From JACQAP01 sp035275265 (GTDB taxonomy: Bacteria > Pseudomonadota > Gammaproteobacteria > Burkholderiales > JACQAP01), in the NCBI GenBank assembly GCA_035275265.1, contig DATENC010000025.1:124001-188000 (forward strand): a DNA stretch of 64,000 bases. The letters run 5' to 3'. Below, one piece after another: positions 34,786-43,305 of the stretch. The position numbers and the translations under genes were made by a program. The notes below the pieces were generated by a model. That model was not told where the DNA came from. It did no database searches and saw nothing but the letters and a program-made list of their open reading frames with translations. The first letter of the stretch is position 1; each line of letters begins with the position of its first letter.

Positions 34786-35901
34786 CTACTTCCTGGGACC
34801 CAGGATATTGGCGGCGGGAACCGGTTTGAGGAAACCCTTGAGCTGGAGTTCACCTACGGACTCCAGCTCGACGAAGTCCTCGACTGCGGCAGATGCTTTC
34901 TGAGATATCAGGATCTGCCCAGGCTTCGCCTCGCTGCACAGGCGCGCCGCAAGGTTGGTGACCGTTCCGATCGCGCCATAGTCCCATCTGCCTTCGAATC
35001 CGACTGCGCCGATAGTCGCGAAACCTTGTGCGATGCCGGCGCCGAAACCGAGATCGAACCCGCGCTTGCGCCACTTCGCCGTCAGTTCGGCGAGCCGGTC
35101 GCGCATCTCCAACACCATGCGTACCGCGCGTGCAGCCGGATCGGATACTGGAACCGGGTCGTTGAAGAACACCATCATGCCATCGCCGGCGAATCGCTCG
35201 AGCGTGCCTTCATGGGCGAGGATCACCTTCCCCATTGCCGCGTGGTACTCGTGCAGCACACCCATGATTTCTTCGGGCTCGTTGGTCTCCGCAAAAGCAG
35301 TGAAGCCGCGCAGATCGAGAAATACCACGGTCACCTCGCGGCGATGGCTTTTGAGCGGATCCTCTGCGCCGCCAGAAACGATCAGGTCGGCGAGCTGGGG
35401 CGAGAAGAAGCGCTTGAGCCGTCCGAGCCGCTCCAACTCGGACACCTGCTCGGCGACGCGACTTTCGAGCGTGCGGTTCGATTCCCGAAGCTGCGCCGCT
35501 TGCTCATGGACTGTGTCCTGCAGCGCCTTGATGCGCAGCATCGACTTGACACGACCCACAAGCGCAATCTGATCCACGGGCTTTGTCAGATACTCATCGC
35601 CACCCGCTTCGAGCCCCGCGACCACGTCCTTTGAATCCGACTTGGCGGTAACCAGAATGATCGGCACAAAAGGCAGTGCCGGATCCGCACGTAACCGGCG
35701 GCAGACTTGAATGCCGTCAAGCTTGGGCATCATCACGTCCAGCAGGATCAGGTCAGGCCTATGCTCGCGCACGGCGCTCAATGCTTCTTCGCCGTCGGCC
35801 GCAGTCTTGATCTCGTATCCCTGAGCTTCCAGCCGCATTTGCAGAATCTCGACATTGGCAGGGTTGTCGTCAACGACCAGGATTCTCGGCGGGCTATGCA
35901 T
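34786..35901 (-). CDS. response regulator-adenylate/guanylate cyclase fusion
   Basis: This 371-residue protein has a receiver domain (residues 5-120: VVDDNPANVEIL, phospho-acceptor Asp in LILLDVMMPKLDG, Lys in VTAKSD). A coiled-coil linker spans about residues 125-165 (VHEQAAQLRESNRTLESRVAEQVSELERL). The class III cyclase domain has metal-binding aspartates in VFLDLRGFTAF and FAGDGMMVFF, and the transition-state Asn/Arg in TNLAARL. The usual adenine-contact Asp before TVN is Thr here (AIGTVTN), so nucleotide specificity is uncertain. It is the last gene of the kinase cluster and is probably phosphorylated by the adjacent kinase. Confidence 0.92.
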   Translation of the reverse strand: MHSPPRILVVDDNPANVEILQMRLEAQGYEIKTAADGEEALSAVREHRPDLILLDVMMPKLDGIQVCRRLRADPALPFVPIILVTAKSDSKDVVAGLEAGGDEYLTKPVDQIALVGRVKSMLRIKALQDTVHEQAAQLRESNRTLESRVAEQVSELERLGRLKRFFSPQLADLIVSGGAEDPLKSHRREVTVVFLDLRGFTAFAETNEPEEIMGVLHEYHAAMGKVILAHEGTLERFAGDGMMVFFNDPVPVSDPAARAVRMVLEMRDRLAELTAKWRKRGFDLGFGAGIAQGFATIGAVGFEGRWDYGAIGTVTNLAARLCSEAKPGQILISQKASAAVEDFVELESVGELQLKGFLKPVPAANILGPRK

Positions 35902-35937
35902 GGTCAGCTTCCATTCCCACTCAGCCGGGGGGCAGGC

Positions 35938-36303
35938 TCAATCCAGATACTCCTTGATCTTGGCGAGCAGCAGGCGTGGGCTGTAGGGCTTGGTCACATA
36001 GCCGTCGCATCCCGCCGCGAAGGCCTTTTTGTCGTCACCGCTCAGCGCGTAGGACGTCACGGCGATGATCGGGATTTTTTGTAGTTGCAGATTGGCCTTG
36101 ATGCGGCGCGTAACCTCGTAGCCGTCGATTCCCGGGAGCTGAATGTCCATCAAAATGAGATCCGGCCGCTCGCGTGCAGCCGCCTCGATCCCCTCTTCCC
36201 CTGTCGTGGCCTCAATCAGCTCGTACCCGCTCGCCGTCACCAGATCACGAACGATCTGGCGATTGTCCTCCTGGTCCTCAATTACCAGAATGCGTTTGCT
36301 CAT
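35938..36303 (-). CDS. single-domain CheY-like response regulator
   Basis: This 121-residue stand-alone receiver has acidic residues in LVIEDQEDN, the phospho-acceptor Asp in LILMDIQLPGIDGYE near residue 53, Thr/Ser in AVTSYA near 82 and Lys in YVTKPYS near 104. It has no output domain, so it acts as a phosphate shuttle or sink, or by protein contact. It overlaps the kinase stop by 4 bases (ATGA) and lies 36 bases before the cyclase fusion. Confidence 0.94.
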   Translation of the reverse strand: MSKRILVIEDQEDNRQIVRDLVTASGYELIEATTGEEGIEAAARERPDLILMDIQLPGIDGYEVTRRIKANLQLQKIPIIAVTSYALSGDDKKAFAAGCDGYVTKPYSPRLLLAKIKEYLD

Positions 36304-39200
36304 GCCGCCTCCTCGTGCCGCTCGGTCCGTACTGGCACACTAAATGAAAAGGTTGACCCTTCGCCGACCACCGACTCGACCCAGATTCGCCCGCCGTGCA
36401 GGGCGATGATTTTCTTCGCGATCGCAAGGCCTAAGCCCGTACCACCCTTGGCGCGTGTCGACGAGCCGTCCACCTGCTGAAACTCCTCGAAAATCCGCTC
36501 GTGCTGGCTCTTTGGAATACCAGGCCCGGTATCGGAAACTGACACTATGAACGCGGCATCCACCGCGTTCACGCCGATTTTGACCTCGCCGGCATCCGTG
36601 AACTTGATTGCGTTGCCCACCAGGTTCAACAACACCTGCACGATCCGGCGCTCATCCGCCCTTCCGACAGGCAATCTTTGCGCGACTTCGACTGTCAGCC
36701 TCAAACCTTTTTCCCTTGCCAGGGATTCGACCGAAGCCACCACTGACTGCACAGCGTCCTGGAACGAATAGTCGGAAAGCGACAGCGTGAGTTGACCCGC
36801 CTCGATCTTGGAAAGGTCTAACACGTCGTTGATCAGTCCGAGCAGATGGCGCCCGCTTTTCTGCACTCTGTCCTGGACGTCCAGTATCTTGGCCGGCACC
36901 TTGCCGTAGATGCCATCGACGATCAGTTCCGTGTAGCCGAGGATCGCGTTGAGTGGCGTGCGCAATTCGTGGCTCATGTTGGCCAGGAACTGCGATTTGT
37001 GCTGGCTTGCGATCTCCAGCTCGCGGCCCTTCTGCTCGATCTCGCTGAAAAGGCGAGCATTCTGGATCGCGAGAGTGGACTGGCCCGCGAAGGTCTGCAG
37101 CAGGTCGACAATTTCTGCCGGAAACTCTCCGACGCTCTTTCTGGAGACAACAAGGCTGCCAAGAATTCGTTCCTCGCGCAGCAAAGGAACGGCCAGCACG
37201 GCGCGCGCACCCGCTTGCATCGTCGCGTTTTGCAGCGGGCTGGTATATGCCCCTTCGGCACGTATATCCGGAATTTGGATGGGCGTGCGTTCGGCGGCGG
37301 CTCGTCCGGTTGCGCCTTCGCCTATCCGGAGGGGCGTCGCCAGCAGTCTTTCGACCAGATCCTGCGGATATCCGTACGTCGCCCTCGGCCGGAACTCTTG
37401 GGTCGCCTCGTTGAATTCGTAGACGGCGCCTCCATCGGCCGACGAAAGTTCCACTGCCTGCGCGACGATCGTCGAGAGTACCTGGTCCAGGTCGAGCGTT
37501 GAATTGACCGCCTGGCTTACCCCCGCGAGTGAACCCAATTGCTCGACAGAGCGCGCCAACTCCTGGGTCCGTGATTGCAGTTCCTTGAACAGCCGCACGT
37601 TCTCGATGGCGATCACGGACTGATCGGCGAAAGTCTTGAGGAGATCGATTTGCTTCTGCGAGAACGGCCTTACCTCTGTGCGCCGAGTCAAGATGGCGCC
37701 TATGGAAACGCCTTCGCGCAGAAGGGGTGTTGCGAGTATCGTGCGATACCCGACTATCGCCTGGAACGGCTTCGAATCCGGAAAATCGCTTTCCAAGCTC
37801 GTCAGGATATCTTCCACATGAACGGTGCGTCGATCGATAACGGCTCTCCCGGTCACGGTTTCACGTGTGAGCGGGAGAGGATGAAGAGCTAACGGTCCGA
37901 CCACTGCTGCCGGTTTGAGAAAACTCCCTTCGACTATGTATATCGCTGCATCGTTACCCTCGCAGAGTCTGGCCGCGCTTCGCGCGACCGTATCCAATAC
38001 CGGCTGCAAATCGGTCGGCGAGCTGCTGATAACTTGCAGAATTTCGCTGGTTGCGGTCTGCTGCTCCAGGGCCTCGGTCAAATCGCGAGTGCGCTCCTCC
38101 ACCTTCCGTTCCAGGCCCGCATACGACTCCTGCAGCCGTTCTGTCATGCGGTTGAATTCTTCAGCCAACGCCTGCAGTTCGTCACCGCTCTTTACCGCGA
38201 TTCGATGCTCGAGCGCTCCCGCGCCGATGCGGGCAGCGCCAGCGCGAAGCGCCTGGATCGGCGACACCATGCGGCGTACGAGAAACAGGCTTGCGATGAT
38301 CGAGATCACGACACCGACGAGTACGAGTATCACGGTCCGCCAGATTGACGCGTACAGCGATGCGTAGGCCTCGGTGATCGGCAGTTCGACAAAGACGGAC
38401 CAGTTCAAGGGCGTGATCGCAGCGTGCGCCGAAAGGACTTCGCTTCCGCGCACGTCGCGGCCGACCATTGCTTCATCAGATGTGTCAGCATCGCGACGCG
38501 ATGTCACGGCGGCCGCGCGGACCTGCGGAAGCGTTGAGAGATCGGTTTTCTGTAAGACCAGGCTGATGTCAGGATGGGCGATCAGGCGGCCGTGCTCATC
38601 CACCACATAAGCATTTCCGCCCTTGCCGACCTTCAATTCCGAGACCACGTCCCAGATGAATTTGAGGTTGGCCTCGGCAGCCACGACACCCGCGTCTTCG
38701 CCCACTCCCGAGATTGCAATCGTCATGTAGGGTTCGGACTCTTTGCGGAAGTTGATCGGGCTGAAGTACGTCTTTCGAGCCATCGCTTCAAGGTACTTCG
38801 GTTCCTGCGATAAGTCGGTATTGCTGCCGATGACATCCATTGCCAGACGTGACACGCGCAATTGCTCATGTCCGGTGGGATCAATGTGGCTCACTTCGGT
38901 TATGGTGGGCACCTGGCGAAGGAGCCGCAACGAGTCCAGCCGGCGTTGATCGAGGGGGACGCCGCGCGGACCCCAGGGCGTTTGCGCGATCCAGGAAAGA
39001 TTGTGTTCCAGCTCGCGTACGAACTGCTCGATCCTGATCGCCGCTGCAGCCGCTTTCTCGTGCTGGATGCGGGCAAGCGCGGACTTGTTCTCCTTGTACG
39101 AGAAGTAGATCTCCACAAGGCCGCTAATAACCAGCCCGCCCATCACCAGGAAGACGAGCGGGATCGCGTACTTGAAAAAGAGGCTGCCGCGCCAGATCAC
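36300..39200 (-). CDS. Cache-HAMP-GAF-GAF histidine kinase
   Basis: This 966-residue membrane kinase has TM1 at residues 11-33, a Cache-type periplasmic domain at about 40-280 (YMTIAISGVGEDAGVVAAE), TM2 at 289-308 and HAMP at 308-360. A coiled coil follows, then GAF1 at about 395-540 and GAF2 at 565-715. HisKA has the phospho-acceptor His744 in NMSHELRTPLNAI. The catalytic domain has NAIKF near 864 (N box), DTGPGIP near 890 (G1) and GTGLGLAIAKK near 921 (G2). It is complete and should be active. Its GTG start at 39200 lies in the tail of the first binding-protein gene, suggesting that the binding proteins and kinase form one sensory unit. Confidence 0.93.
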   Translation of the reverse strand: MIWRGSLFFKYAIPLVFLVMGGLVISGLVEIYFSYKENKSALARIQHEKAAAAAIRIEQFVRELEHNLSWIAQTPWGPRGVPLDQRRLDSLRLLRQVPTITEVSHIDPTGHEQLRVSRLAMDVIGSNTDLSQEPKYLEAMARKTYFSPINFRKESEPYMTIAISGVGEDAGVVAAEANLKFIWDVVSELKVGKGGNAYVVDEHGRLIAHPDISLVLQKTDLSTLPQVRAAAVTSRRDADTSDEAMVGRDVRGSEVLSAHAAITPLNWSVFVELPITEAYASLYASIWRTVILVLVGVVISIIASLFLVRRMVSPIQALRAGAARIGAGALEHRIAVKSGDELQALAEEFNRMTERLQESYAGLERKVEERTRDLTEALEQQTATSEILQVISSSPTDLQPVLDTVARSAARLCEGNDAAIYIVEGSFLKPAAVVGPLALHPLPLTRETVTGRAVIDRRTVHVEDILTSLESDFPDSKPFQAIVGYRTILATPLLREGVSIGAILTRRTEVRPFSQKQIDLLKTFADQSVIAIENVRLFKELQSRTQELARSVEQLGSLAGVSQAVNSTLDLDQVLSTIVAQAVELSSADGGAVYEFNEATQEFRPRATYGYPQDLVERLLATPLRIGEGATGRAAAERTPIQIPDIRAEGAYTSPLQNATMQAGARAVLAVPLLREERILGSLVVSRKSVGEFPAEIVDLLQTFAGQSTLAIQNARLFSEIEQKGRELEIASQHKSQFLANMSHELRTPLNAILGYTELIVDGIYGKVPAKILDVQDRVQKSGRHLLGLINDVLDLSKIEAGQLTLSLSDYSFQDAVQSVVASVESLAREKGLRLTVEVAQRLPVGRADERRIVQVLLNLVGNAIKFTDAGEVKIGVNAVDAAFIVSVSDTGPGIPKSQHERIFEEFQQVDGSSTRAKGGTGLGLAIAKKIIALHGGRIWVESVVGEGSTFSFSVPVRTERHEEAA

Positions 39201-40168
39201 CGGATCACCTCATCCGCCCTCAGCAGGATTGACTGGGGTATCGCAATTCCGAGGGCTTTGGCAGTCTTGAGATTAACAGTTAATTTGAATGTGGCCGCCT
39301 CCTCTACAGGCAGTTCACTGGGAGTGGCTCCGCGCAAAAGGCGGTCGATGAAATAGGCGACCCGCCCCGCCACCTCGGTGCGATCCGGGGCATAGGACAT
39401 CAATGCACCCGCCATTACAAATTCGCGTGATTGCGTCATGGTCGGCAATCGCGCTTCCGTGGCGAGCGTAATAAGCCTGATGCGATATTCGTAGATCATC
39501 GGCGAGTACAACAACATCGCAGCCTGCGCGGTCTTTGCGGCGCGTTTCATCGATTCCTCGAATCCCTTCGGATTCTTCAGTTCGACAAGCCGAAGCTGCA
39601 GCCCAAGCGGCTTCGCGGCGGCTTCCAGTTTGTCGATGGCCCGCCTGGCGGGGTCATGAACTACGGCTACTCGCGTGAGTCCAGGCACCATCTCCTTGAG
39701 TAACTCCAGGCGCTTGCCGCCCAACTCGACCTGGCGCGAAAAGATTCCGGTTACGTTGCCTCCAGGCCGGGTCATGCTGTCTATCAGGCCCGACGCTACG
39801 GGATCGTGGTCGTAGGCGACTACGATGATCGGGACCGTGCTGGTTGCCTGCTTTGCGGCACGCAACGAAGCCTCGTTCACCGCGACGATCAATTTCACCT
39901 TCATCCGCACGAGTTCGTTTGCCAGCTTCGGTAGCTGCTCTACGCGACGATTGGCGAACCGCTGTTCGATCCGGATGTTCTGGCCTTCCGTATATCCCAT
40001 CGCGCGCAATTCCGTGCGAATCGCCTCCATCGACGGATCGTACTGCATGGCGGAAGACGTTCTGAGAACTCCGATGACTGGAACAGCACCCGTTTCCTGC
40101 GCGTACGCGCTCACCGCCCCGGCCAGCGTGATCATCGCCATAGCCAGTATGCGAAGGCGAACAATCAC
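39197..40168 (-). CDS. ABC_sub_bind (PF04392) periplasmic binding protein, array copy 1
   Basis: This 323-residue exported protein has a signal peptide (ILAMAMITLAGAVSAYAQ). Its two-lobed body follows the PF04392/COG2984 pattern: VPVIGVLRTSS, GYTEGQNIRIEQRFA, IVVAYDHDPVASGLIDSMTRPGGNVTG split over strands, and the C-terminal LTVNLKTAKALGIAI plus LRADEVIR. Ligands of this family are mostly unknown; some bind Trp, Phe or aromatic compounds. The GTG start overlaps copy 2, and its own tail encodes the ribosome-binding site and start of the kinase gene. No matching permease or ATPase of the COG4120/COG1101 type is present. Confidence 0.9.
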   Translation of the reverse strand: MIVRLRILAMAMITLAGAVSAYAQETGAVPVIGVLRTSSAMQYDPSMEAIRTELRAMGYTEGQNIRIEQRFANRRVEQLPKLANELVRMKVKLIVAVNEASLRAAKQATSTVPIIVVAYDHDPVASGLIDSMTRPGGNVTGIFSRQVELGGKRLELLKEMVPGLTRVAVVHDPARRAIDKLEAAAKPLGLQLRLVELKNPKGFEESMKRAAKTAQAAMLLYSPMIYEYRIRLITLATEARLPTMTQSREFVMAGALMSYAPDRTEVAGRVAYFIDRLLRGATPSELPVEEAATFKLTVNLKTAKALGIAIPQSILLRADEVIR

Positions 40169-41232
40169 CGCATCACCTCATCCGCCCTGACCAGGATCGA
40201 TTGCGGGATCGTGATGCCAAGAGCCTTTGCAGTCTTGAGATTGACCACCAATTCGAACTTGGTCGGCTGCTGGATAGGAAGGTCGCTGGGCTTTGCGCCC
40301 TTTAGAAGCCGGTCCACCAGGCCAGCGGCCCGCTGGAACATCTCGCGCATGGCGGTACCGTAACTGGCGAGGCCGCCTGCCTCTGGAAACTCCCGCCACG
40401 CGGACACCGCCGGGAGGCGGTGCTTGGCCGTCAGCTCAGCCAGCAAAGGCGAAAGGCGGTATAGCGGCGGTGAGCCGAGCACGAGAAGGGCACCTGCCCC
40501 TGCTTTCGCGATTTCACTTTCGGCGCCGCCTAGACGGGCTGAGTCCCGGATCTCCACAAAATTGAGGTCAACACGCCGCGCACGCGCGGCGGACTTGACC
40601 GCCCCGATCATCGACGCCGTCTCCGGGTCAACGGGACTGACGAGGATCGCCACGCGGCGCACGCCGGGTAAGATGTCGGTGATCAGTTCCAGTCGCTTGG
40701 CGCCCAGATCGGCGTTCAGCGAGGTGACGCCGGTAACGTTCCCGCCGGGTCTGGGTAAGCTCGCGACGAGCCCGGTGCGAACCGGGTCCACCGCGTGCAC
40801 GAAGACGATCGGGATAGTCGCGGTCGCTTTCATGGCAGCAACGGTCGACTCCATCGTTCCGAGGGAGAGAATCACGTCGGGTGCCAGGCGGACAAGTTCC
40901 CGCGCCAGATCGGGCAGCCGAGCGGGCTTGTCCTCCGCACTTCGGAAGTCGATGGTCAGGTTGCGCCCCTCGATATAACCGAGACGACGGAGTTCTGCGA
41001 CGAAGCTCTTGGTGTTTGGTGAAGCCAGCCTAATGCCTAGAGTGCTGAGGATGCCGACCCGGGCGCTGGGCGCGAGCTCAGTGCCGAGGGCAACCGGCGC
41101 CACCAGGATTCCGCCAACGAATGCCAAGCCCACTGCTCTGCGGTGGGTCAGCGTGGCCAATCCCGACAAGAAGCGGAAGTAGGGGTTTCCACCGGAGCTC
41201 ATGTCGATCCCCGTTTGGATAATCCGAATCAC
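40165..41232 (-). CDS. ABC_sub_bind periplasmic binding protein, array copy 2
   Basis: This protein of about 355 residues has an unusually long N-terminal region before the signal-anchor (AVGLAFVGGILVAPVALG). The mature part includes RVGILSTLGIRLASPN, GYIEGRNLTIDFRSAED and IVFVHAVDPVRTGLVASLPRPGG in successive strands. It ends in VVNLKTAKALGITIPQ and VRADEVMR. By analogy to the other junctions I place the start at GTG 41232, which overlaps the stop of the C-terminal remnant upstream; ATG 41202 (after GGGGATCGAC) is the alternative. The long N-terminus may have arisen by fusion to remnant sequence. It overlaps copy 1 by GTGA. Confidence 0.85.
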   Translation of the reverse strand: MIRIIQTGIDMSSGGNPYFRFLSGLATLTHRRAVGLAFVGGILVAPVALGTELAPSARVGILSTLGIRLASPNTKSFVAELRRLGYIEGRNLTIDFRSAEDKPARLPDLARELVRLAPDVILSLGTMESTVAAMKATATIPIVFVHAVDPVRTGLVASLPRPGGNVTGVTSLNADLGAKRLELITDILPGVRRVAILVSPVDPETASMIGAVKSAARARRVDLNFVEIRDSARLGGAESEIAKAGAGALLVLGSPPLYRLSPLLAELTAKHRLPAVSAWREFPEAGGLASYGTAMREMFQRAAGLVDRLLKGAKPSDLPIQQPTKFELVVNLKTAKALGITIPQSILVRADEVMR

Positions 41233-41330
41233 CTTACCTTGTCCGCCCGGACCAGAAGCGCCCACGGAACATCGAGCCTTATCTCGCGCGCCCTACACAA
41301 ATCGATGTTCAGTTCGAATTTGATCATCAT
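41229..41330 (-). pseudogene. 33-codon C-terminal remnant of an ABC_sub_bind gene
   Basis: A short ORF reads MMIKFELNIDLCRAREIRL and then VPWALLVRADKVR before TGA. It aligns with the C-terminal module of the flanking paralogues (KFELVVNLKTAKALGI, then PQSILVRADEVIR) with clear divergence. The rest of the gene is missing. It lies exactly where an additional array member would be expected, between copies 2 and 3, and keeps the stop/start overlap with copy 2. It is either a deletion scar or a leader ORF that maintains translational coupling. Confidence 0.68.
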
Positions 41331-41344
41331 AAGAATCCGTCGAG

Positions 41345-42331
41345 TCATCGAATCACCTCATCGGCTCTAAGCAGGATCGACTGGGGAAACTCAATTCCAA
41401 GTGCTTTCGCTGTTTTCAGATTTACGACCAATTCGAATTTGGTTGGCTGCTCGATCGGCAGGTCGCCAGGTTTGGCGCCTTTGAGGATCTTGTCGACATA
41501 TACCGCCGCGCGGCGCATCTGGTCCGCGTAATTCGCGCCGTAAGACATGAGCCCGCCTTCATCCGCAAAAGTTCTCGACGCGTAGATAGCCGGTAGGCGG
41601 GCATTTAGCGCCAGCTTGGCCAGCGTCACCCTATGAACGTAGTAAAGGGGGTTCTCATGGAGGTACAGCGCCTGAGACTGGGCACGGCTGACTGCCAAGA
41701 AAGCCAAATCGAACTCCTCGGGCGTTTTGGCGAGAACAAATTTCAGCTCGACGGACAATGAGCGTGCCGCCTCCTTGAGGACATCAACCATCCCCGCTTG
41801 CAACGGCGTCGGTGGCGTGGCTGGATTCCACAGAACCGCGACCCGGGCGAGCCGTGGATTCGTCTCCTTCAGCAGTTGCAGCCGCTTCGAAAAGAGTTCG
41901 GTTGACAAAGATGAGAGTCCAGTAACATTTCCGCCAGGATGCGCAAGATTCGTGACGAGGCCGTTTGCGACTGGATCGAACAAGGCTACAACGATGGGAA
42001 CGGTGGATGTGGCGCGGCGCAGTGCTTGCGCAGCGAGTGGATTCGTCCCCACGATCACATCCGCCTTGAGCTGGACCAGTTCGTCGGCGAGGCTTTGAAG
42101 ACGATCTGGATTGCCCTGCGCTGTCCGCAGTTCGACCCTGATGGTGCGCCCTTCCACGTACCCCAGCTCGCGCAGACCTTTGCGCCATGCCATGATGACT
42201 GGGTCGTCCGGGTCACCCGCGAGCCGAAGATAGCCCACGACCGGAACCTTATTCGTTGGCTGTGCCCACGCACATGTGGTCGCTACCGCGAGGTTCAATG
42301 CGACGGCGAGCAGCAGACGACGCTGGATCAT
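41345..42331 (-). CDS. ABC_sub_bind periplasmic binding protein, array copy 3
   Basis: This 328-residue protein has a signal peptide (LLLAVALNLAVATTCAWAQ). It carries VPVVGYLRLAGDPDD, GYVEGRTIRVELRTAQ and IVVALFDPVANGLVTNLAHPGGN in family order. It ends in KFELVVNLKTAKALGIEF and LRADEVIR. It is most similar to copy 4, so these two may be the latest duplicates. Its ATG overlaps the copy-4 stop (ATGA). After its stop comes the short C-terminal remnant rather than a full gene. Ligand unknown. Confidence 0.92.
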   Translation of the reverse strand: MIQRRLLLAVALNLAVATTCAWAQPTNKVPVVGYLRLAGDPDDPVIMAWRKGLRELGYVEGRTIRVELRTAQGNPDRLQSLADELVQLKADVIVGTNPLAAQALRRATSTVPIVVALFDPVANGLVTNLAHPGGNVTGLSSLSTELFSKRLQLLKETNPRLARVAVLWNPATPPTPLQAGMVDVLKEAARSLSVELKFVLAKTPEEFDLAFLAVSRAQSQALYLHENPLYYVHRVTLAKLALNARLPAIYASRTFADEGGLMSYGANYADQMRRAAVYVDKILKGAKPGDLPIEQPTKFELVVNLKTAKALGIEFPQSILLRADEVIR

Positions 42332-43305
42332 CGAATCACCTCATCCGCACGCAACAAGATCGATTCCGGGATCGTAATGCCTAGTGCCTTCGCGGTCTTG
42401 AGGTTGACGACCAGCTCAAACATAGTCGGCTGTTCAATCGGCAGGTCGCCGGGCTTGGCGCCCTTGAGGATCTTGTCGACGTATACCGCTGCACGGTGCA
42501 TTTGGTCCTGCATGCTGGCGCCGTACGACATCAGTCCGCCGCCGTCAGCGTAGTACCTCGCCCCCGCGATGCCCGGTAACCGAGCCTTCGTCGCCAACTT
42601 GGCCAGCGTCGTTCTATAAGCGTAGAAGAGAGGGCCGCCGACTACGTACAGACCCTGTGCGTTTGCTCGCGCGACAGTCGCGAAGGCAGCATCGAATCCC
42701 TCGGGCGTCTGCACACTCACCAACGTCAACTCGATCGACATCGAGGATGCTACTGCCTTAAGGTCCTCGACCATCTTCGCTGTAGAGGGCGTGTCAGGAT
42801 TCCACAGGACTGCCACGCGATTGAGTGGTGGGATTGCCTCCTTTAGCAGTTGCAACCGCTTGGCACTGAGTTCGATACCCATGAACGAGAGCCCGGTGAT
42901 GTTACCGCCGGGACGCGCGAGATTCGTAACCAGCCCGGCTGCGACCGGATCCAACAGGGCAACCACGATGGGAATGGTAGATGTGGCACGCCGGAGCGCT
43001 TGTGCGGCAAGCGCATTCGTCACGACGATCACATCCACATTGAGCCGCACCAACTCCTCGGCGAGGCGTGGCAGACGATTGACTTGGTCTTGCGCGGTCC
43101 GGAACTCGAATTTGATGTTGCGGCCTTCCACGTATCCCAGCTCTCGAAGTCCCTGCCGCAAAGCCTCGACAAACGGGTCCGTCGCGCCTGCCGTGAGTGT
43201 AAGCACCCCTACGACCGGAATCCTGTTCGCCTCCTGAGGCCACGCGACGATCGATGCGATAGCAATGGACATCCCGATGGCGAACAGAAAAAAGCGTTTC
43301 CTCAC
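42328..43305 (-). CDS. ABC_sub_bind periplasmic binding protein, array copy 4
   Basis: This 325-residue protein has a signal peptide (FLFAIGMSIAIASIVAWPQ). The body has IPVVGVLTLTAGATDPF, GYVEGRNIKFEFRTAQDQ and IVVALLDPVAAGLVTNLARPGG in family order, and VVNLKTAKALGITIPE with LRADEVIR at the end. Relative to copy 3, identity is high in the C-terminal third (for example AAVYVDKILKGAKPGDLPIE, shared by both). The GTG start overlaps the copy-5 stop (GTGA). Ligand unknown. Confidence 0.92.
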   Translation of the reverse strand: MRKRFFLFAIGMSIAIASIVAWPQEANRIPVVGVLTLTAGATDPFVEALRQGLRELGYVEGRNIKFEFRTAQDQVNRLPRLAEELVRLNVDVIVVTNALAAQALRRATSTIPIVVALLDPVAAGLVTNLARPGGNITGLSFMGIELSAKRLQLLKEAIPPLNRVAVLWNPDTPSTAKMVEDLKAVASSMSIELTLVSVQTPEGFDAAFATVARANAQGLYVVGGPLFYAYRTTLAKLATKARLPGIAGARYYADGGGLMSYGASMQDQMHRAAVYVDKILKGAKPGDLPIEQPTMFELVVNLKTAKALGITIPESILLRADEVIR

